64,000 nt of DNA from CAIUPE01 sp037131735 (lineage in GTDB: Bacteria > Pseudomonadota > Alphaproteobacteria > Rhizobiales > Beijerinckiaceae). Within the stretch, counting starts at the first letter, position 1; each line of letters starts with the position of its first letter. The notes under the pieces were generated by a model. That model did no database searches. It worked only from the letters and a program-made list of their open reading frames with translations, and was not told the origin of the DNA. The DNA is taken from the NCBI GenBank assembly GCA_037131735.1, contig JBAXQM010000001.1, positions 62,001 to 126,000 on the forward strand, in the 5' to 3' direction. Positions 7,724 through 16,450 of the stretch are shown here, in pieces. The position numbers and the translations under genes were made by a program.

Positions 7724-8503
7724 CTAAACCCGTCGCTCCACCATCATCTTTTTGATTTCCGCTATTGCTTTGGCGGGGTTCAAACCCTTGGGGCAAGTGT
7801 TCGCGCAATTCATGATGGTGTGGCAGCGATAAAGACGGAACGGGTCTTCGAGATGATCAAGCCGTTCGCCTGTTGCCTCATCGCGTGAGTCAATCAACCA
7901 GCGATAGGCTTGCAGCAAGGTTGCAGGACCCAAATAGCGATCACCATTCCACCAATAGCTCGGGCATGATGTCGAGCAGCTTGCACAAAGAATGCACTCA
8001 TAAAGCCCGTCGAGCTTTTCGCGGTCTTCGCGCGACTGTTTCCATTCTTTTTCAGGCGCAGGCGTTGACGTGTGCAGCCATGGTTCAATCGACGCATGCT
8101 GCGCATAGAAATTGGTGAGATCGGGAACGAGATCCTTGATCACCGGCATATGCGGCAGCGGATGGATGCGGATGGGATGCGCGACCTCGTCCATACCCTT
8201 GGTGCAAGCGAGCGTATTCAACCCGTCAATATTCATGGCGCATGAACCGCAAATCCCTTCGCGGCAGGAGCGGCGGAAAGTCAGCGTCGGATCAATCTTC
8301 GATTTGATCCAGATGATGCCGTCGAGCACCATCGGCCCGCAATCATCGCGGTCGACATAATAGGTATCGATGCGCGGATTATTCTCGCCATCCGGATCAT
8401 AACGATAGATGCGAAACTCTGTGAGGTGCGTCGCGCCTTGCGGTTTCGGCCAGACTTTGCCTTCCACCATGCGCGAGTTTCTCGGAAGCGTTAATTCAAC
8501 CAT
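7724..8503 (-). CDS. sdhB: Succinate dehydrogenase iron-sulfur subunit
   Basis: A 259-residue SdhB. It carries all three cluster-binding sets: 2Fe-2S (Cys80, Cys85, Cys88, Cys100), 4Fe-4S starting CILCASC (Cys170, 173, 176) and 3Fe-4S (Cys180, Cys227, Cys233), with Cys237 closing the 4Fe-4S site. The subunit passes electrons from the FAD of SdhA to ubiquinone at the membrane. It is the last gene of sdhCDAB, 21 bp after sdhA. Length and motif spacing are normal, with no sign of damage. Confidence 0.97.
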   Translation of the reverse strand: MVELTLPRNSRMVEGKVWPKPQGATHLTEFRIYRYDPDGENNPRIDTYYVDRDDCGPMVLDGIIWIKSKIDPTLTFRRSCREGICGSCAMNIDGLNTLACTKGMDEVAHPIRIHPLPHMPVIKDLVPDLTNFYAQHASIEPWLHTSTPAPEKEWKQSREDREKLDGLYECILCASCSTSCPSYWWNGDRYLGPATLLQAYRWLIDSRDEATGERLDHLEDPFRLYRCHTIMNCANTCPKGLNPAKAIAEIKKMMVERRV

Positions 8504-8524
8504 GGCTTACTCTCCCGCTCCGTC

Positions 8525-10345
8525 TCAATACACACGCGCTTTCGGCGCAATATATTCGATGTCGTTCGACATCGTATAGGTATGCACCGGGCGATAATCG
8601 ATGACCGTTTCTTGCTTAGCGAGATCGATAAAGCTCAGCGTGTGCTTCATCCATTCCTTATCATCGCGGTTCGGATAATCTTCACGCGCATGCGCACCAC
8701 GGCTCTCTTGCCGGTTGGCCGCCGAGTCCATGGTGGTGACCGCTTGCACGATGAGATTGTCGAATTCGAGCGTTTCAAGAAGGTCAGTGTTCCAGATCAA
8801 AGAGCGATCCGTGACTTTAATGTCGGCGGCAGCGCGCCAAACATCGTGAATAAGCTTCTGGCCTTCTTCGAGCACGTCACCGGTGCGATAGACGGCGCAA
8901 TTGGTTTGCATCGTCTTTTGCATCCGCAAGCGCAATTCCGCCGTTGATGTCGAACCCGACGCATTGCGGAAATGATCAAGACGCGCGAGCGCTTGATCTG
9001 CAGAATTTTTCGGCAATTCCGCTTGCTTCTCACCCGGTGTCACAAGCTCTGCCGCACGTTGTCCGGCCGCACGGCCAAACACGACGAGATCAATGAGTGA
9101 ATTGGAGCCCAAACGATTGGCACCGTGCACAGACACGCATGCGGCTTCACCAATCGCCATCAGACCAGGCACGATAGTGTCGGCATTGCCGTTCTTTTTG
9201 GTGAGCACTTCGCCGTGATAATTCGTCGGGATGCCGCCCATATTGTAGTGAACGGTCGGCAGAACCGGAATCGGTTCCTTCGTTACATCAACGCCCGCGA
9301 AAATTTTAGCGCTCTCGGAAATGCCCGGAAGACGTTCATGCAAAATTTTCGGATCAAGATGATCAAGATGCAGATAGATGTGATCTTTGCCTTTACCCAC
9401 ACCGCGACCATCGCGAATTTCCATCGTCATTGCGCGCGACACAACATCACGCGACGCAAGGTCCTTCGCGCTCGGCGCATAGCGCTCCATAAAGCGCTCG
9501 CCTTCTGAATTGGTGAGATAACCGCCCTCGCCGCGCGCGCCTTCTGTAATCAGACAGCCCGCGCCATAAATACCCGTGGGGTGGAATTGCACGAATTCCA
9601 TGTCTTGCAGCGGAAGTCCCGCGCGCAACACCATCGCATTGCCGTCACCCGTGCAGGTATGCGCGGAGGTCGCCGAGAAATAAGCGCGGCCATAGCCACC
9701 GGTTGCGAGAATGGTTTCATTCGCGCGGAAGCGATGGATCGTACCATCATCCATTTTAAGCGCGATGACACCGCGGCAACGGCCTTCCTCATCCATGATG
9801 AGATCAAGCGCGAAATACTCAATGAAGAATTCTGTATTCGATCGTAAGGCCTGCCCATAAAGCGTATGCAAAATCGCGTGGCCCGTGCGGTCGGCGGCGG
9901 CGCAAGTGCGTTGCGCGATGCCCTTACCATATTCTGTCGTCATACCGCCGAAAGGACGTTGATAGATTTTGCCTTCTTCAGTGCGCGAGAAGGGCACGCC
10001 CCAATGCTCGAGCTCATACACCGCTTCCGGCGCGTTGCGACAAAGATATTCAATCGCGTCTTGGTCACCAAGCCAATCGGAGCCCTTGACCGTGTCATAC
10101 ATATGCCAGCGCCAATCATCAGGCCCCATATTGCCAAGCGATGCAGAAATACCGCCTTGTGCCGCGACTGTGTGCGAGCGCGTGGGAAATACTTTACTGA
10201 TGCAGGCGGTGCGCAAACCCGCTTGCGCGCAGCCCACGGTCGCGCGCAACCCCGCACCACCCGCGCCGACAACCACAACGTCAAAGGAGTGATCGGTAAT
10301 CGGATAGGCCTTGCCGTTCTGTACAGGAGACGCAGTCGCCATCAT
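8525..10345 (-). CDS. sdhA: Succinate dehydrogenase flavoprotein subunit
   Basis: A 606-residue SdhA, the catalytic subunit that oxidises succinate to fumarate. It has the Rossmann FAD motif VVVGAGGAGLRA, the covalent FAD histidine His58 in TRSHTVAAQGG, the substrate segment QFHPTGIYGAG, and the ELRLRMQ and C-terminal HTLSF regions. I start it at the ATG at 10345, which shares one base with the sdhD stop (TGATG). That arrangement fits translational coupling; a TTG one codon upstream is not needed. It faces the cytoplasm in complex II. Confidence 0.97.
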   Translation of the reverse strand: MMATASPVQNGKAYPITDHSFDVVVVGAGGAGLRATVGCAQAGLRTACISKVFPTRSHTVAAQGGISASLGNMGPDDWRWHMYDTVKGSDWLGDQDAIEYLCRNAPEAVYELEHWGVPFSRTEEGKIYQRPFGGMTTEYGKGIAQRTCAAADRTGHAILHTLYGQALRSNTEFFIEYFALDLIMDEEGRCRGVIALKMDDGTIHRFRANETILATGGYGRAYFSATSAHTCTGDGNAMVLRAGLPLQDMEFVQFHPTGIYGAGCLITEGARGEGGYLTNSEGERFMERYAPSAKDLASRDVVSRAMTMEIRDGRGVGKGKDHIYLHLDHLDPKILHERLPGISESAKIFAGVDVTKEPIPVLPTVHYNMGGIPTNYHGEVLTKKNGNADTIVPGLMAIGEAACVSVHGANRLGSNSLIDLVVFGRAAGQRAAELVTPGEKQAELPKNSADQALARLDHFRNASGSTSTAELRLRMQKTMQTNCAVYRTGDVLEEGQKLIHDVWRAAADIKVTDRSLIWNTDLLETLEFDNLIVQAVTTMDSAANRQESRGAHAREDYPNRDDKEWMKHTLSFIDLAKQETVIDYRPVHTYTMSNDIEYIAPKARVY

Positions 10346-10737
10346 CAAGCTCCAAAGGTCAATTTGAGAACGGCAAACACGCAGGCTGCGGCGATGCCAA
10401 ATGAGAAGAGTGTGTTGAGCGCAAGCAATGCGAGTTTGCGTCCTTCGCCATGCACGTAATCTTCAATGATCACCTGCATGCCGAGACGCATATGGATTGC
10501 ACCCGAAATGACAAACAGCGCGATAATGAACGCATCGAAGGGTCGTGCGAGCACCGCGCGTGCACCGGCGGCATCTTTGCCGAGTGCCGCATAGACGACG
10601 CACAAAAAGCCGATGGTCAGCGGCACATTAGCAAGCGCCGTCAAACGCTGAAGCCAGAAATGTTCTGTGCCGGATTTGGCCGAACCAAGCCCGCGCACAT
10701 TTTTGAGAGGCGTCTTCATGGAAGAGAAAGTGGTCAT
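10345..10737 (-). CDS. sdhD: Succinate dehydrogenase membrane anchor subunit
   Basis: A 130-residue membrane anchor with three hydrophobic segments (about 38-52, 68-88 and 101-125). The motif SGAIHMRLGMQVIIEDYVH (79-97) is the conserved SdhD helix with the quinone-site Asp-Tyr pair. With SdhC it holds complex II in the membrane and forms the quinone site. It starts at an ATG 5 bp after the sdhC stop, and its stop overlaps the sdhA start. Confidence 0.92.
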   Translation of the reverse strand: MTTFSSMKTPLKNVRGLGSAKSGTEHFWLQRLTALANVPLTIGFLCVVYAALGKDAAGARAVLARPFDAFIIALFVISGAIHMRLGMQVIIEDYVHGEGRKLALLALNTLFSFGIAAACVFAVLKLTFGA

Positions 10738-10741
10738 GATC

Positions 10742-11128
10742 TTAGCGCACCCAATAACCGAGGATCCAAAGGCCGAGCGTGATCGCGAGTGAGCCGACCA
10801 GCGTCAGGCGCGAGAGCATCAGGCGTTCGGCCCCGAGGCCCGCGCCCGTATCCCAGACGAAATGGCGCAAGCCGCCCAGCGCGTGATGGACGAGCGCCCA
10901 TGTGTAGCCGAGTAGGATCAACCGGCCGAGGATCGAACCCCAAAACCACTGCACAGTCGCAAAGGCTTCCGCATTTGTGGCGGCCGTCACAAGCCAGAGC
11001 GCGAGCAGCACCGTGCCGACATAAAGAGCCGCGCCGGTAATGCGATGAAAGATCGACATCATCATCGTGATCGTGGGCTTGTAGATCGACAAATGGGGGG
11101 AAAGCGGACGAGTCCGGGGTGCTGCCAT
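10742..11128 (-). CDS. sdhC: Succinate dehydrogenase cytochrome b556 subunit
   Basis: A 128-residue cytochrome b subunit with three membrane helices. It has the family motifs SPHLSIYKP (10-18), SIFHRITGAALY (25-36) and HALGGLRHFVWD, whose first histidine (His82) is the expected heme b ligand. It is the first gene of sdhCDAB; its promoter region (11129-11279) contains two matched palindromes described separately. Confidence 0.95.
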   Translation of the reverse strand: MAAPRTRPLSPHLSIYKPTITMMMSIFHRITGAALYVGTVLLALWLVTAATNAEAFATVQWFWGSILGRLILLGYTWALVHHALGGLRHFVWDTGAGLGAERLMLSRLTLVGSLAITLGLWILGYWVR

Positions 11129-11157
11129 CTCGTGAACCTTCGTTTTTCTTATTTAAA

Positions 11158-11172
11158 TGCCGTTATGCGGCA
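11158..11172. promoter_or_regulatory. Palindrome 1 (TGCCG-N5-CGGCA) upstream of sdhC
   Basis: The arms TGCCG and CGGCA flank TTATG. It lies 30 bp upstream of the sdhC start codon. An element with identical arms is repeated exactly 50 bp further upstream. The pair looks like a transcription factor binding-site array for sdhCDAB. The regulator is not known from this window. Confidence 0.5.
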
Positions 11173-11207
11173 CGGAGTCGGGACTGTTTTTAGCCAGAAA
11201 GGAGGTT

Positions 11208-11222
11208 TGCCGCAATGCGGCA
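11208..11222. promoter_or_regulatory. Palindrome 2 (TGCCGCA-A-TGCGGCA) upstream of sdhC
   Basis: A 15-base palindrome with 7-base arms around one central base. It shares the TGCCG-N5-CGGCA arms of the element at 11158-11172 and is centred 50 bp from it. It sits 80 bp before the sdhC start and 58 bp beyond the arfB 3' end, so a role in sdh control is the simplest reading. Confidence 0.5.
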
Positions 11223-11279
11223 TAAACCACGACGATGGTCTTAGCTCTTAAAGGCGCGAGGTTAAATTTACGTAGCCCC

Positions 11280-11702
11280 TTAATCGTCTGACGACGGGCG
11301 CCCACGCAGCCCTTTGATCCCGCCCCGGCGCACTTTGGATTCAACCCGCCGTTTTTTGGAGGCGAGCGTGGGGCGGGTCGGGCGGCGGATGATCGGGCGT
11401 TTAGCCGCCTGCCTGATAAGTTCGAACAACCGCTCGCGCGCATCCGCGCGGTTCATCTCTTGGGTGCGGTGTTTTTGCGCAAAGAGCACAAGCACCCCCT
11501 CAAGCGTCAGCCGGCGTCCAGCGAGTTTGGTAAGGCGCTCTTTGATATCGGCATCAAGCCCCGGCGCATTGAGCACATCAAAACGCAATTCAACCGCGGT
11601 TGCGAGCTTGTTGACATTCTGCCCACCGGGGCCCGAGGCGCGGACAAAATTTTCAATCAATTCGCTTTCATCGAGATGAGCACCGGGCGCGATGCGGATC
11701 AT
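11280..11702 (-). CDS. arfB: Alternative ribosome-rescue factor ArfB
   Basis: A 140-residue peptidyl-tRNA hydrolase of the release factor class (ArfB/YaeJ). The GGQ motif is at residues 26-28 (ASGPGGQNVNK). The basic C-terminal tail (TLASKKRRVESKVRR) is the part that enters the empty mRNA channel of stalled ribosomes. It releases nascent chains from ribosomes lacking a stop codon. The ATG at 11702 overlaps the stop of the DUF167 gene by four bases; a longer upstream reading has no family support. Function is well founded on domain layout. Confidence 0.93.
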   Translation of the reverse strand: MIRIAPGAHLDESELIENFVRASGPGGQNVNKLATAVELRFDVLNAPGLDADIKERLTKLAGRRLTLEGVLVLFAQKHRTQEMNRADARERLFELIRQAAKRPIIRRPTRPTLASKKRRVESKVRRGGIKGLRGRPSSDD

Positions 11703-12025
11703 GGCGCGAGACTTTTTTGAAGCTTCAGCATGAGCTGTTGTGAATCGCCTTTGATATATAGTGTCTTGATGCGCGCGGTTGCGCCCGAGACAATTGCAAT
11801 TGTTGAAACAGGACACGCAAATGTTTCAGCAATCAGTTTCATCAGCGCAGTATTCGCTTTGCCATCTTCGGGCACGGCGCGCACACGCGCCTTTAATACT
11901 GACTTACCATCGGAGAGTATTTCAACGCCATCGATAGCATCGCGACCGCCTTTGGGCGTCAAGCGAATATAAAGCGTAAGGCCATCAGGATCAGTCGAAA
12001 ACGGTTTCGTTCGATCAGAACACAT
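11699..12025 (-). CDS. DUF167 (YggU) family protein
   Basis: A 108-residue YggU/DUF167 protein. The family core is visible: LTLYIRLTPKGGRDAIDG, LKARVRAVPEDGKANTALMKLIAETF and VSGATARIKTLYIKG. Function is unknown; a structural core with a KAN motif is conserved from bacteria to eukaryotes. I choose the ATG at 12025, which overlaps the yggT 3' end by 11 bp, over one at 12058 that would overlap by 44 bp. It usually neighbours yggT, as here. The unit yggT-DUF167-arfB is tightly packed with overlapping ends. Confidence 0.88.
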   Translation of the reverse strand: MCSDRTKPFSTDPDGLTLYIRLTPKGGRDAIDGVEILSDGKSVLKARVRAVPEDGKANTALMKLIAETFACPVSTIAIVSGATARIKTLYIKGDSQQLMLKLQKSLAP

Positions 12026-12305
12026 TCGGATAAATATACATCCGAATGATGCGTTCAATCAGCATGATCAAAAGCAATAGGATAATGGGTGAAATATCCA
12101 TTGTGCCAAGATTCGGAAGAATACGGCGTATCGGCCGCAAAGCCGGTTCTGTGATTTGATAGAGACCCATGGCAATTGAACGCACAACTTCGTTGCGCAT
12201 ATTGACGACGTTAAAGGCGACGAGCCAACTCACTACAGCTGAAATGATAATGGCCCAGCTATAGAGCTCTAACGCAAACAAGATAACATCGAGAAGCGCA
12301 CGCAT
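12015..12305 (-). CDS. YggT family integral membrane protein
   Basis: A 96-residue YggT protein with two long hydrophobic segments (about 1-33 and 70-90). A loop between them has the family pattern ITEPALRPIRRILPNLGTMDISPI. Members are linked loosely to osmotic stress or cell-envelope function, with no established activity. It lies 6 bp downstream of efp and overlaps the next gene, so efp, yggT, DUF167 and arfB may be cotranscribed. Confidence 0.9.
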   Translation of the reverse strand: MRALLDVILFALELYSWAIIISAVVSWLVAFNVVNMRNEVVRSIAMGLYQITEPALRPIRRILPNLGTMDISPIILLLLIMLIERIIRMYIYPNVF

Positions 12306-12311
12306 TGTTGA

Positions 12312-12878
12312 TTAGTCCTTGGCGCGTTCAACGTAAGAGCCATCTTCCGTCATGATCACAACACGCGTGCCGGGTGCAATATGTGGTGGCACCATCGTGC
12401 GTGCGCCATTTGAGAGAATAGCGGGCTTATAAGAAGATGACGCGGTTTGGCCCTTCACCGTCGGCTCGGTCTCGACAATTTCAAGCGTTACACGTGCGGG
12501 CAATTGAATGGCGACGCAACGCCCTTCATACATCGACAAAACGCAGGTCATATTTTCTTGCAGATAAACCGCTCCGTCACCGATCACGTCTTCGGCCACC
12601 GGCACCTGCTCGAAGGTTTCATTGTTCATGAAATTGAAGCCGTCGGCGTCCTTGTAGAGGAAGTTGAAATCGCGGTCCTCGACGAAAGCACGCTCGACAT
12701 TTTCGGTTGTGCGATAACGCTCAGCGATCTTCACACCATCCGAAATGCGACGCATGGCGAGCTGCGTCACCGGCGTGCCTTTGCCAGGATGAATATTTTC
12801 AGCGGTCAGGACAACATAGAGCTGGTTGTCTTTTTCGATGATATTGCCCTTGCGGATCGAGCTAGCGATGACTTGCAC
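12312..12878 (-). CDS. efp: Translation elongation factor P
   Basis: A 188-residue EF-P with the three OB-type domains. The modifiable loop NIHPGKGTP puts Lys33 at the position beta-lysylated by EpmA in other bacteria. EF-P relieves ribosome stalling at polyproline runs by reaching the peptidyl-transfer centre. The start is a GTG at 12878. It is divergent from epmA, which encodes its modifying enzyme. The Lys33 context and the adjacent epmA agree with the beta-lysine type of modification. Confidence 0.96.
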   Translation of the reverse strand: MQVIASSIRKGNIIEKDNQLYVVLTAENIHPGKGTPVTQLAMRRISDGVKIAERYRTTENVERAFVEDRDFNFLYKDADGFNFMNNETFEQVPVAEDVIGDGAVYLQENMTCVLSMYEGRCVAIQLPARVTLEIVETEPTVKGQTASSSYKPAILSNGARTMVPPHIAPGTRVVIMTEDGSYVERAKD

Positions 12879-13005
12879 GGAAAAAACCCTGTAATAAGGG
12901 GCGCAGCGGCGCCCGGAAACCGGAATGGCCGCGCTTGTCTCATACTTGGCGATAATCCGCTAGAGTAAGTTGTAAAAAAGTGAATGACGGATCCGACGAA
13001 AAACC

Positions 13006-14070
13006 ATGCGAAAACAAAAAGATGGGGCGAATACGGATCAAAATATGGGCTGGTGGCGGCCTGACCGCCATGCGGATCGCCGCCCTATTCTTCTGGCTCG
13101 CAACCGCATTAAGGCGGCATTCCGGAACTTTTTTGAGGATGACGGCTTTACCGAAGTTGAGTGCGGACAGGTTCATCTGTCGCCCGGCAATGAGACGCAT
13201 CTCCATGCGATGGCGGTGACGCTACAGAGCCCCGAGGGGGATGTTTCGACCCGATATCTTCACACTTCCCCCGAATTTGCGATGAAAAAGCTGATTGCAG
13301 GGGGTGAAACGCGGATTTTTGACTTTGCGCGCGTTTTCCGCGCCCGCGAGCGGGGCGCCCTTCATGCGCCCGAATTCACCATGCTTGAATGGTATCGGAC
13401 CGAAGAGCCCTATGAAACGCTCATGCGGGATTGCGAGCGTCTTCTCGCTTTAGCGGCCGAGACTGTCGGCTCCAAACACTTCGAGTTTAAAGGTGTGTTC
13501 TGTGACCCTTATGAAAAAGCAGAGCGCCTGACCGTTGCTGAAGCCTTTGACCGTTACGCGGGCATCGATCTTCTCGCAACGACTCCAGGGGGTGTACCCG
13601 ACCGCGATCGACTATTTAATGCTGTTTCTAAAGCCAACATACGAACAGCCGATGATGACACATGGGCGGATCTATTTTCGCGCGTGATGGTGGAAAAAAT
13701 TGACCCTCATCTTGGCATCGGACGCCCGACAATTTTATGCGAGTATCCAATAGCTGAAGCGGCGCTCGCACGTCCCAAACCCTCCGATCCGCTCGTTGCT
13801 GAACGCTTCGAGTTATTTGTGTGCGGCGTTGAGCTCGCCAATGCGTTTTGCGAATTGACGGACGCGAATGAACAAAGACGGCGTTTTGAAGGTGATATGG
13901 CGCTCAAAGACAAACTTTATGGCGAACGCTATCCAATTGATGAATCTTTGCTTGAGGCGCTCACCTTCATGCCGCCAACATCAGGCATCGCTTTAGGATT
14001 TGATCGTCTTGTGATGCTTGCCACGCTCGCGCCACATATTGATCATGTGATGTGGACGCCCTTCATCTAA
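13006..14070 (+). CDS. epmA: EF-P--(R)-beta-lysine ligase
   Basis: A 354-residue class II lysyl-tRNA-synthetase-like enzyme without the anticodon-binding domain. Motif 2 is RVFRARERGALHAPEFTMLEWY and motif 3 is GIALGFDRLVML. It ligates beta-lysine to EF-P rather than to tRNA. An in-frame ATG at 13045 (MGWWRPDRHADRR) is a possible alternative start because homologues begin near that motif. It is divergent from efp, its substrate gene. The lysine 2,3-aminomutase partner EpmB is not in this window. Confidence 0.93.
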   Translation: MRKQKDGANTDQNMGWWRPDRHADRRPILLARNRIKAAFRNFFEDDGFTEVECGQVHLSPGNETHLHAMAVTLQSPEGDVSTRYLHTSPEFAMKKLIAGGETRIFDFARVFRARERGALHAPEFTMLEWYRTEEPYETLMRDCERLLALAAETVGSKHFEFKGVFCDPYEKAERLTVAEAFDRYAGIDLLATTPGGVPDRDRLFNAVSKANIRTADDDTWADLFSRVMVEKIDPHLGIGRPTILCEYPIAEAALARPKPSDPLVAERFELFVCGVELANAFCELTDANEQRRRFEGDMALKDKLYGERYPIDESLLEALTFMPPTSGIALGFDRLVMLATLAPHIDHVMWTPFI

Positions 14071-14091
14071 GAAGGCCATGAATATAATGTT

Positions 14092-14934
14092 CTAGCCGTA
14101 ACGCAGTGCCGCTAATCCCACAGCAACAAATGCTGCGGCGACATAACGCGAACGACCAAACTTTTCGCCAAGCAATACCGCGCCAAACAACGTCGCAAAA
14201 AAGACTGATGATTCACGCACTGCCGCAACGTGGCCAATCGGCGCTTCGATCATTGCCCAAATTGCGATACCATAAGATGCAAACGCTGCGCCACCACCTA
14301 TAATCGCCGTCTTCCACTGTGTCATCAAAGGACGAATAATTGATCGGCCACGCATGAATATGGCGATGGGGACAAAGAAGATACCGTCAAGAAATTCAAG
14401 CCAAATATTGTAACTGACGGAGTGTTGCGAGAGACGTCCGCCAACGCCATCGACAACGGTATAAAGCGCGATAATTCCAGCATTAATCAAAGCAACAAAT
14501 AAGGTCGTACGATCAAGACCACCTTTGCGAATACCATCGGTTGCCAACCATAGAATGCCGCAACTTAGCGATAGCGCTCCGGCTAAAGCGAGGCCGGTTG
14601 GAATTTCACCCAACGAGAAAGCGGCGATGATGGTTGCCAGCAACGGTGCCGAACCGCGCGTCACCGGATAGGCGACCGATAAATCAGCGTTGCGATAAAG
14701 CAAAACAATCGCGGTGAAATAGCCGATATGAATAATGGCCGACGCAAGAAGATAAGGCCATGAGTCGATGGCGGGTAACGGCGCGATGAAAATCAGCGGG
14801 AAGGCAATGAGGCCGCCGCCCCCCGCGACCAGTGTCGTCGAAACGAGTTTGTCCGACCCCGCTTTGACAAGCGTGTTCCATCCCGCGTGCAACATCGCGG
14901 CGAAGAGAACGGCGGCAAAGACGTGGATCTCCAA
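14092..14934 (-). CDS. EamA/DMT family transporter
   Basis: A 280-residue membrane protein with about ten hydrophobic segments arranged as two EamA repeats, the drug/metabolite transporter layout. The opening MEIHVFAAVLFAAMLHAGWN and VIHIGYFTAIVLLYRNADLS are family-like. Substrate is unknown. The start is a TTG at 14934, supported by a strong AAGGAGG ribosome binding site 8 bp upstream. It is convergent with epmA (21-bp gap). Confidence 0.8.
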   Translation of the reverse strand: MEIHVFAAVLFAAMLHAGWNTLVKAGSDKLVSTTLVAGGGGLIAFPLIFIAPLPAIDSWPYLLASAIIHIGYFTAIVLLYRNADLSVAYPVTRGSAPLLATIIAAFSLGEIPTGLALAGALSLSCGILWLATDGIRKGGLDRTTLFVALINAGIIALYTVVDGVGGRLSQHSVSYNIWLEFLDGIFFVPIAIFMRGRSIIRPLMTQWKTAIIGGGAAFASYGIAIWAMIEAPIGHVAAVRESSVFFATLFGAVLLGEKFGRSRYVAAAFVAVGLAALRYG

Positions 14935-15093
14935 AGACCCGCCCTCCTTGAACCGGCCTGCACTCCTCGCTCTTTTATGACAATTATATGACCATCCGAA
15001 AGCCCCCTATCGGATAGTGCTGCCACTGGCGCGGGGCATGAAAATTGCCTATTAAATACAAGTTATAGTTTTAAGGCCTGTAGGCACACACTC

Positions 15094-15618
15094 ATGAACA
15101 GTACCCGCTGGACCCTCGCGATTGCTGCTGTCGTTGCATTGGCGTTGTTTACGGCCCTTCTCGCGATCCCCTTCATGACAACGACACTGTCGGACGGGGT
15201 TCAGGCCTATAGCCAAGGCGATTATGCCACAGCATATAAGGACCTGAAGCCGATGGCCGCGGATGGAGAGCCGACCGCGCAATATGTTCTCGGGGAAATG
15301 TATCGGCTTGGCCAAGGCGTAAAGAAGGATGAGGCTACGGCCGTCAAATGGTACAAGAAAGCCGCTGAAGGTGGGTCGCCGGAAGGTCAATATGCTTTAG
15401 GCATGTGTTACGCGACCGGTGTAGGCACGGACGTCGATATGATCGGTGCCTATCAATGGCTGAGCCTCTCGATCATCCGCCTCGCCTCATGGCAAAATGA
15501 ACGACGCTCCCTCGCAGTCGATACACGGTCAAAATTGCTCACTGTCATGGACCAATCCGACGTCGAGAAGGCGAAGGACCTCGTTCGTTCCTGGGATAAA
15601 AAATTAGGCGGCAGTTAG
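15094..15618 (+). CDS. Sel1-repeat (TPR-like) membrane-anchored protein
   Basis: A 174-residue protein with one N-terminal membrane segment (about 6-28), followed by Sel1-like repeats: DYATAYKDLKPMAADGEPTA, VKWYKKAAEGGSPEGQYALG and the AYQWLSLS variant. Sel1 repeats mediate protein-protein contacts. The membrane anchor suggests it acts in the periplasm or at the inner membrane. It is convergent with the ArsR-type gene. Function is unknown. Confidence 0.75.
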   Translation: MNSTRWTLAIAAVVALALFTALLAIPFMTTTLSDGVQAYSQGDYATAYKDLKPMAADGEPTAQYVLGEMYRLGQGVKKDEATAVKWYKKAAEGGSPEGQYALGMCYATGVGTDVDMIGAYQWLSLSIIRLASWQNERRSLAVDTRSKLLTVMDQSDVEKAKDLVRSWDKKLGGS

Positions 15619-15623
15619 AGCAG

Positions 15624-15941
15624 TTAAGCCGACTTTGGCCCCTTATCCGGCGCGCAATAGAACCGGTAAAGCAAACCAATCAATTCAGACACATTCTGGG
15701 TAGCGAGCGAATAATAGATCGTCTGCGACTCCCGTCTGGTCGTGACCAACCCATCGGCCCGAAGCCGGGCAAGATGCTGCGAAAGGGCCGACTGGCTCAG
15801 GCCCACAGATTCCTGGAGCTTCGTGACCGAGCGCTCGCCTTGATGCAGATTGCACAAAATCATCAACCGATAGCGATTGGCCATCGCCTTCAGAAAGGCT
15901 TCGGCCTCGGTTGCTTTGGGAATGAGTTCGTTTAATTCCAT
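15624..15941 (-). CDS. ArsR-family repressor of the BigR/SqrR persulfide-sensing type
   Basis: A 105-residue winged-helix repressor. The recognition helix is SQSALSQHLARLRADGLV and the wing TRRESQTIYYSL. Cys30 (MILCNLHQGERSV) and Cys96 (LLYRFYCAPDK) occupy the two positions that form the tetrasulfide-linked dithiol sensor in BigR and SqrR. That identity is supported by the divergent rhodanese gene. These repressors release DNA when sulfide or persulfide oxidises the cysteine pair. It probably controls itself and the divergent operon through the AT-rich palindrome at 15965-15979. Confidence 0.82.
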   Translation of the reverse strand: MELNELIPKATEAEAFLKAMANRYRLMILCNLHQGERSVTKLQESVGLSQSALSQHLARLRADGLVTTRRESQTIYYSLATQNVSELIGLLYRFYCAPDKGPKSA

Positions 15942-15964
15942 AGGTCACTTGCTAATTTAGTATA

Positions 15965-15979
15965 ATCTAATATATAGAT
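15965..15979. promoter_or_regulatory. Candidate operator of the BigR-like repressor
   Basis: ATCTA and TAGAT flank ATATA, giving a 15-base AT-rich palindrome between the divergent repressor gene (start 15941) and the AhpD-like gene (start 16062). Nearby TAGTATAATCTAATATAT also provides promoter-like hexamers. ArsR-type repressors of this group bind AT-rich inverted repeats, so this is the best candidate in the gap. Confidence 0.5.
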
Positions 15980-16061
15980 CTTCACGATCAACCGCGTCAA
16001 GCGGCAACTAGGTAGCCGCCCTTTGGACGAGGCCCTCGCAGTCTAACAGAGAGGAATTTCC

Positions 16062-16427
16062 ATGTCTTCCGATTCTCGTGATTGGCCACAATGGACACGC
16101 GACCTTTCCGTAGGGTTACGTAATCTCCGCTCCGGCACGCCCGATGTGATGAAGGGCTTCTCCTCGATTGCGCAGGCCGCACTTCAGCCAAGCGCGCTTG
16201 ATGCAAAAACAAAAGAACTGATTGCGCTCGCCATCGGCATTGCAGTGCGCTGCGATGATTGCATCGCCTTTCATGTCAAGGCGGCCATCGATCATGGGGC
16301 AACGCGTGAGGAAGTACTCGAGACACTCGGCATGGCCATTTATATGGGCGCTGGCCCTTCAGCAATGTATGCAAGCCACGCACTTGAAGCGTTCACTCAA
16401 TTCAGCAACGCCAAGGCAGCCGCTTAA
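16062..16427 (+). CDS. AhpD-like/carboxymuconolactone decarboxylase family protein
   Basis: A 121-residue CMD-domain protein. The redox CxxC (Cys64-Asp-Asp-Cys67) followed by His71 in CDDCIAFHVKAA is the AhpD-type active site rather than the decarboxylase one. Members act as alkylhydroperoxidases or thiol-redox proteins. The position next to the BigR-type repressor and before a rhodanese suggests a role in reactive sulfur handling. The rhodanese gene follows 23 bp later. Confidence 0.83.
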   Translation: MSSDSRDWPQWTRDLSVGLRNLRSGTPDVMKGFSSIAQAALQPSALDAKTKELIALAIGIAVRCDDCIAFHVKAAIDHGATREEVLETLGMAIYMGAGPSAMYASHALEAFTQFSNAKAAA

Positions 16428-16450
16428 CTCAACGAGAGGAAAATGACATC

